64,000 nucleotides of DNA from assembly GCF_014863545.1 (NCBI RefSeq), contig NZ_CP062260.1, forward strand, positions 6,407,501-6,471,500. Reading direction: 5' to 3'. This stretch comes from Paenibacillus sp. JNUCC32 (GTDB lineage: Bacteria > Bacillota > Bacilli > Paenibacillales > Paenibacillaceae). A program made the position numbers and the translations under genes. Of the stretch, positions 59,998 through 64,000 are shown piece after piece. The notes under the pieces were generated by a model that was given only the letters and a program-made list of their open reading frames with translations, was not told where the DNA came from and did not search any database. The stretch's first letter is position 1; every line of letters begins with the position of its first letter.

Positions 59998-60139
59998 TTG
60001 CGTGCAAATTTGGTCAGCGCTTATTTGGCGATCGAGCCCGATACCTGAGTAAACATCAAGTTGCCGGAAGGAACCGTGCTTTCTTCGCGATTTGACGTGT
60101 TAGGACCCGTCGCAACAGATGGTGGTTGCACCTTACGGG

Positions 60140-60165
60140 CTCTTTAGCTATCCTTAGCTAAAGAG
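60140..60165. promoter_or_regulatory. Perfect inverted repeat upstream of tetR
   Basis: CTCTTTAGCTA / TAGCTAAAGAG (arms of 11 bases, TCCT loop) ends 25 bases before the TetR start. It differs from the TGACAC dyads after the gene. It could be an operator or an mRNA 5' hairpin. Confidence 0.5.
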
Positions 60166-60190
60166 TCGTTTATTCGTAAGAGGTGAGCAG

Positions 60191-60766
60191 ATGGCACGGG
60201 AACGGAAATTTTCAACGCAGTTATTGTTTCAAACGGGGAAGGACCTGCTGCTGCGGCATGGATATGAAGGGTTCACGTTCGGCATGCTGGCGGACCGGTT
60301 GAAGGTAGCCAGGGGAACGATTTATAAATACTACGAGAATAAAGAAGAATTTATTATGGACTATATGGTATATGAAATGCGTCGATTTTTGAAGGATCTG
60401 GGGGAATTTGAGAAATCCGAAGGCTTTGAGAAGCAACTAAGGGAACTGCTGGACATCATCCATAAACATAGCAACATCCACCAGATACTTGGTATGAATC
60501 AACAGATACCGGCCGAAGCGGGCGATAAGGTCAGATCGAATAAAGAACTGCTGGAGAAACTCCATATGGAGATGTATGGACGATTTCAGGGTTTTATTAA
60601 GCAGGGGCGGGACGAAGATCTGCTGAATCCCGGGCTTCCGGATCAGTTGGTCCTGGGGATGATATTCCAAACGATCAACATCCCCAATCATGAGGGCCTC
60701 CCCAAAACAGAGTGGCTGGATGCTATTCAGCTGATGATTTGTCACGGAATCTACAAAAATAATTAA
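60191..60766 (+). CDS. TetR/AcrR-family transcriptional regulator
   Basis: 191 residues, GAGGTGAGC before the ATG. N-terminal TetR helix-turn-helix (LLLRHGYEGFTFGMLADRLKVARGTIYKYYENKEEF), C-terminal ligand-binding helical domain. It lies directly upstream of three operator-like dyads, a small membrane protein and an MMPL exporter, so it probably represses that pair, like FadR-type or drug-sensing TetRs. Confidence 0.92.
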   Translation: MARERKFSTQLLFQTGKDLLLRHGYEGFTFGMLADRLKVARGTIYKYYENKEEFIMDYMVYEMRRFLKDLGEFEKSEGFEKQLRELLDIIHKHSNIHQILGMNQQIPAEAGDKVRSNKELLEKLHMEMYGRFQGFIKQGRDEDLLNPGLPDQLVLGMIFQTINIPNHEGLPKTEWLDAIQLMICHGIYKNN

Positions 60767-60767
60767 T

Positions 60768-60781
60768 TGACACTTGTGTCA
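60768..60781. promoter_or_regulatory. TetR operator-like dyad 1
   Basis: TGACACTTGTGTCA, a perfect dyad beginning 2 bases after the tetR stop. A half site GTGACAC follows at 60803-60809 region. Confidence 0.75.
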
Positions 60782-60841
60782 CTTTGCGGGATACTGTCCA
60801 TGTGACACAAGGAAGCATGATTTCCATGACGCTCATAAAAG

Positions 60842-60855
60842 TGACACTTATGTCA
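60842..60855. promoter_or_regulatory. TetR operator-like dyad 2
   Basis: TGACACTTATGTCA, one base from perfect symmetry, 74 bases after dyad 1. Confidence 0.7.
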
Positions 60856-60904
60856 TATTGGAGTCATTGTCTTCAACGCGGAAATAGAAGCGATTCTATC
60901 TCCA

Positions 60905-60924
60905 AAGTGACACATGTGTCACTT
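60905..60924. promoter_or_regulatory. TetR operator-like dyad 3
   Basis: A perfect 20-base palindrome with core TGACACATGTGTCA (60908-60921), 66 bases after dyad 2 and 42 bases before the next start codon; the best of the three. Confidence 0.85.
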
Positions 60925-60965
60925 GCGGCTAAATACCACTACTCGATGAAAGTGAGGGTTTCCTA

Positions 60966-61394
60966 ATGTATGAGCTTTCTTATTTTATCCACATTGCAGG
61001 AATTATTTTGTGGATAGGGGCTTTTTTTAGCTTTGGTTTACTGTTGACTGGCATGATCAAGAAGGGGGACGCACTTCGAACGGGCGATCAAATCCGCAAA
61101 ATCGTTAACCGGGTCATTCTTCCCAGCTCCATTATGATTGTACTCAGCGGATCTTACATGATCAGTCAATTTGAAAGGGGCAATCTTCCGTTCTACTTGT
61201 CTTTGATGGAGATGGCAGGTTCGATGATTGTGCTGCTCAGCATTACCGTACTCAGTGTGTTGAGCCGCAATATATCTAAAGCCGTTAATGTTGACAAAAA
61301 GTCTTCGTTACTTGGGTATTACCGGACAACGATTATCAGTTCGGCTGTACTCGCCCTCGGAGTCGTTCTGATTACGGCCCTCAGATTGATGTGA
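60966..61394 (+). CDS. Small membrane protein, four helices
   Basis: 142 residues with four predicted transmembrane helices (about 5-27, 50-68, 78-98, 120-140). His9 and the pattern SYFIHIAGIILWIGAFF recall CopD/DUF2269-like membrane proteins, but the family is not certain. GTGAGGG lies 7 bases before the ATG. It is followed after 16 bases by the MMPL exporter and likely shares its transcript and TetR control. Confidence 0.8.
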   Translation: MYELSYFIHIAGIILWIGAFFSFGLLLTGMIKKGDALRTGDQIRKIVNRVILPSSIMIVLSGSYMISQFERGNLPFYLSLMEMAGSMIVLLSITVLSVLSRNISKAVNVDKKSSLLGYYRTTIISSAVLALGVVLITALRLM

Positions 61395-61410
61395 AGGAGG
61401 AAGATTACCC

Positions 61411-63546
61411 GTGAAGTCATGGTTAAACTGGCTAACCGACCGCGTGGCGTCAAGACAAGGAATGTGGGTTACCCTGATCATTTGGTTTGCTGCCGCAATG
61501 CTGCTGGGTGCCCTTGCTCCAGGCGCCAAAGAATACGAGGTCAGTCGAATAGACTCGCTTCCTAAAGACATGCCGTCTGTAATTGCCAAAGATAAACTTG
61601 GTGAATATTTCCCGGACGAAGACAGCATGCCGGCCGTATTCGTCTTTCAATCTAAACAAGGAGAGATTGATCAAGCAGAAATCCAAAAAATGATGGAAGG
61701 GATCGAGCATAACCATCAAGAGGCCATACAAGAGTCTGTTCCGCTGGATAAACTGCCGCCTCAGGCATGGGAAAGCCTTTACTCGAAGGATAGGAAGACA
61801 GTAGCTATCCCTATGCAGTTTGTCTCTTCTTTGGAATTCAAGGAGCTTAGGGATATCCTTAACCAGATCAAGGATGAGGTTGCGCACAGCTCGAAGCTGG
61901 CAATGTACGTTACGGGTCCTGCCGGAATCTCGGCTGATTCACTCGATCTGTTCTCAAGAGCGGATGTGATTCTCCTTCTTTCAACGGTGGGACTGGTGCT
62001 GGTTCTCCTGATCATAATTTACCGCTCACCCTTGTTAGCCTTCATCCCGCTGCTGGCCGTCGCTTTTGTTTATGAAGTGGTCAACCAATCGCTTGGGCTA
62101 TTGGGGAAAGCGGGGCTTCTCCTAAACAATCAATCTTTGTCCATTATGATGATACTGTTGTTCGCGGCCGTCATCGATTATTCGCTGTTTGTGTTTTCCC
62201 GGTTCAGGGAGGAACTGAAACGCTGTGACAACAAATATGAAGCGATGAAGTCAGCGATGAGAGAAGTTGGCCTGCCCGTATTTTTCTCGGGCGGCACCGT
62301 GCTGGCTGCCATGCTGATCCTCTTTTTCGCGAACTACGGAGAATATCGGAATTTCGCTCCGATTTTCGGGACGGCTATGGTTGTTATCATGCTGGCGTCC
62401 GTGACACTGATTCCTGCGTTGTTTACCTTGTTCGGAAGAAGATCATTCTGGCCAAAAATTCCGAAAGTCGGCGATCCGACAGTAGCGCAAAGCTCCGCCT
62501 GGGGTAGTATCGGTCGCTTGGTAGTCAAGAGACCTTTACAATCCGTTATTCTTGTGGGCATCATTTTACTATTATCGATTAGCAATCTATTCAATTTGAA
62601 CTACTCCTTTGACAACATCAAATCCTTTCCAGAGGACATGTCATCGAGAGTAGGCTATGAGGCGTTGGAGAGTGGGTTCGATAAAGGCGATTTAGCTCCT
62701 ACCACGGTATTGTTCGAATCTGCAGGTCCAATGAAAGAGGACGACATCCGGGAACTGATGGCTATTCTGGAGGGGCAACCGCTTGTCGCAAACATTCGGA
62801 TGAACGGAATGACGGATTCTGGTGACGCTGTGCGGTACAGCCTTACGTTCGACGAGAGTCCTTACGATACCCGCTCGATGGATGCGTTAAGCGATATTCG
62901 TGACCGCGCGGAGGAGTTGGTTAAGCAAAGCGGGATGGAGGGCAAGCTGTACTTTGCCGGGGAAACGGCATCCCAAGTGGATGACCGCTTGGTCAATAAC
63001 CGGGATCTGGTGGTCATTGTGATCCTTGAGACGCTCATGATTCTGATTCTCCTTATCGTGATGACCCAATCGGTCCGTATCCCCCTTTACATGGTCGGGA
63101 CGATTCTGGTGTCCTTTCTGGCAGCACTTGGGCTGGGAATGTTTCTTACGCAGACGCTGTTCGGTATCGACTCCATCAGCAACCGGGTTCCGATCTATTC
63201 TTTTGTATTTCTGGTCGCACTAGGCATCGATTATAACATCATTCTGATCTCCAGATTTCTGGAAGAGCGCAGGAAATACCCGCTTGCCAAAGCGGTAGAA
63301 ATTTCGGTTGCGAGCACAGGCGGAGTCATTTCATCCGCCGGTATTATTCTTGCTGCTACCTTTGCGGTTTTAATGACTCAGCCGGTCGAGGTGCTGTTCG
63401 TGTTCGGATTTATCGTGGCGGTGGGCATTCTTATGGATACGTTTATCATTCGCGGCTTTTTGATGCCGGCATTGCTCGTTCTCCTTGAAAAAAAGAAACC
63501 CATCGATCAAGAGAAGCGGCATCCCGCAAAATCAACCGATGTTTAA
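61411..63546 (+). CDS. MMPL/RND-family exporter
   Basis: 711 residues, GTG start with AAGGAGGAAG at 61393-61402. Twelve transmembrane helices in two repeats, with two large outer loops (about 35-185 and 400-530). The MMPL pattern VIDYSLFVFSRFREEL and VALGIDYNIILISRFLEERRKYPLAKAVEISVASTGGVISSAGI contains the proton-relay Asp-Tyr pairs. Exports lipids, fatty acids or drugs using proton motive force. Related to B. subtilis YdfJ. Probably repressed by the TetR upstream. Confidence 0.93.
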   Translation: MKSWLNWLTDRVASRQGMWVTLIIWFAAAMLLGALAPGAKEYEVSRIDSLPKDMPSVIAKDKLGEYFPDEDSMPAVFVFQSKQGEIDQAEIQKMMEGIEHNHQEAIQESVPLDKLPPQAWESLYSKDRKTVAIPMQFVSSLEFKELRDILNQIKDEVAHSSKLAMYVTGPAGISADSLDLFSRADVILLLSTVGLVLVLLIIIYRSPLLAFIPLLAVAFVYEVVNQSLGLLGKAGLLLNNQSLSIMMILLFAAVIDYSLFVFSRFREELKRCDNKYEAMKSAMREVGLPVFFSGGTVLAAMLILFFANYGEYRNFAPIFGTAMVVIMLASVTLIPALFTLFGRRSFWPKIPKVGDPTVAQSSAWGSIGRLVVKRPLQSVILVGIILLLSISNLFNLNYSFDNIKSFPEDMSSRVGYEALESGFDKGDLAPTTVLFESAGPMKEDDIRELMAILEGQPLVANIRMNGMTDSGDAVRYSLTFDESPYDTRSMDALSDIRDRAEELVKQSGMEGKLYFAGETASQVDDRLVNNRDLVVIVILETLMILILLIVMTQSVRIPLYMVGTILVSFLAALGLGMFLTQTLFGIDSISNRVPIYSFVFLVALGIDYNIILISRFLEERRKYPLAKAVEISVASTGGVISSAGIILAATFAVLMTQPVEVLFVFGFIVAVGILMDTFIIRGFLMPALLVLLEKKKPIDQEKRHPAKSTDV

Positions 63547-63664
63547 TGGTTCTGTCCATAAGCACGCTGACCATTCATGGAATTAATGCGGCTATCGAAA
63601 TCCGCAGCATAACGATGTATAATGGACCCAATTCGATTACGACATAATAAAAGTGGGTTGGATC

Positions 63665-64000
63665 ATGGATCAGGATAAACAGCGCCTCAGCATTGAGGCG
63701 GCAAGATTGTACTATATGTCGGATTACAGCCAGCAGGATATCGCCACGAGACTCGGCGTTTCCCGCCCTACGGTCTCCAGGCTTCTTCAGCACGCCAAGG
63801 AGCAGGGGTACGTGCAGATCAGCATCGTGGACCCTCTCGAGGACCTGGGCGCTTTGGCCGAAAGGGTGAAGAAGGCTTACGGTTTGGAACACGTGCTGGT
63901 GAGTTATTCTCCCGTCAACGAATACCGCGAAATCCAGAAGCATATCAGCAAAAAGGCAGCCGATTACCTGCAGGAAACGGTCCAGGATGCGGATATCATC
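63665..64000 (+). CDS. SorC/DeoR-type transcriptional regulator (partial)
   Basis: 112 codons visible, cut by the window end. Starts MDQDKQRLSIEAARLYYM, then a helix-turn-helix SQQDIATRLGVSRPTVSRLLQHAKEQGYVQI, followed by the start of a sugar-phosphate-binding domain. This matches the DeoR regulator of Bacillus deoxynucleoside operons and other SorC proteins. A TATAAT at 63618-63623 lies upstream with a poor -35. The target genes lie outside the window. Confidence 0.85.
   Translation, partial: MDQDKQRLSIEAARLYYMSDYSQQDIATRLGVSRPTVSRLLQHAKEQGYVQISIVDPLEDLGALAERVKKAYGLEHVLVSYSPVNEYREIQKHISKKAADYLQETVQDADII

Noticed and set aside
1..64000. CRISPR arrays, insertion sequences or prophage genes
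   Set aside because: No regular spaced repeats, transposase, integrase or phage structural genes were recognised in either strand.

Overview
The window looks like a chromosomal segment of a Paenibacillus-type Firmicute. It opens at the 3' end of a 5S rRNA gene followed by a long tRNA cluster. It then carries a Bacillus-like core block (sigW-rsiW-cdaA-cdaR-glmM-glmS with the glmS ribozyme), an SLH-anchored multidomain chitinase, AGGAGG-type ribosome binding sites and many strong rho-independent terminators. The genus assignment is inferred from gene content and protein resemblance, not from a search.

Layout. 1-1.35 kb: 5S rRNA end and 11 tRNAs, with a palindromic element next to tRNA-Glu that duplicates the tRNA 3' end. 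1.6-12.7 kb: ppc, sigW, rsiW, cdaA, cdaR, glmM, glmS. A perfect ECF-type promoter lies between sigW and rsiW. 12.7-30.06 kb: a large divergent locus of ten genes that I cannot assign to a known pathway. Leftwards it has three membrane or zinc-ribbon genes; rightwards it has two VWA membrane proteins, a very large tubulin/FtsZ-like protein with a coupled 794-aa partner, a small beta-rich protein, a zinc-ribbon GTPase and a 992-aa GAP1-like membrane protein. It ends at one strong terminator. 30-46.7 kb: an accessory region rich in electrophile, quinone and xenobiotic functions (two nitroreductases, several VOC/glyoxalase proteins, a ring-cleaving dioxygenase, a flavin reductase, an SDR) with HxlR, MerR and MarR regulators and readable operators, interrupted by the surface chitinase, a cardiolipin synthase and an AI-2E family permease.

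46.7-54.4 kb: a compatible-solute operon. A sigma-A promoter, a c-di-AMP (ydaO-type) riboswitch and a terminator precede ehuB-ehuC-ehuD-ehuA (ectoine/hydroxyectoine uptake), ectA-ectB-ectC-ectD (ectoine and hydroxyectoine synthesis) and a coupled membrane DUF2179-like gene. The gene for the c-di-AMP synthase, cdaA, lies about 40 kb upstream in the same window, so enzyme and sensor for the same osmotic second messenger are both visible here.

54.4-64 kb: DinB-like, WYL regulator, lipoprotein, small basic protein and viroplasmin-type RNase H genes; a convergent intergenic region packed with DnaA-box-like 9-mers; an AraC regulator divergent from a ThuA-like gene; a TetR gene followed by three TGACAC/GTGTCA dyads in front of a small membrane protein and an MMPL exporter; and the 5' part of a SorC/DeoR-type regulator cut by the window end.
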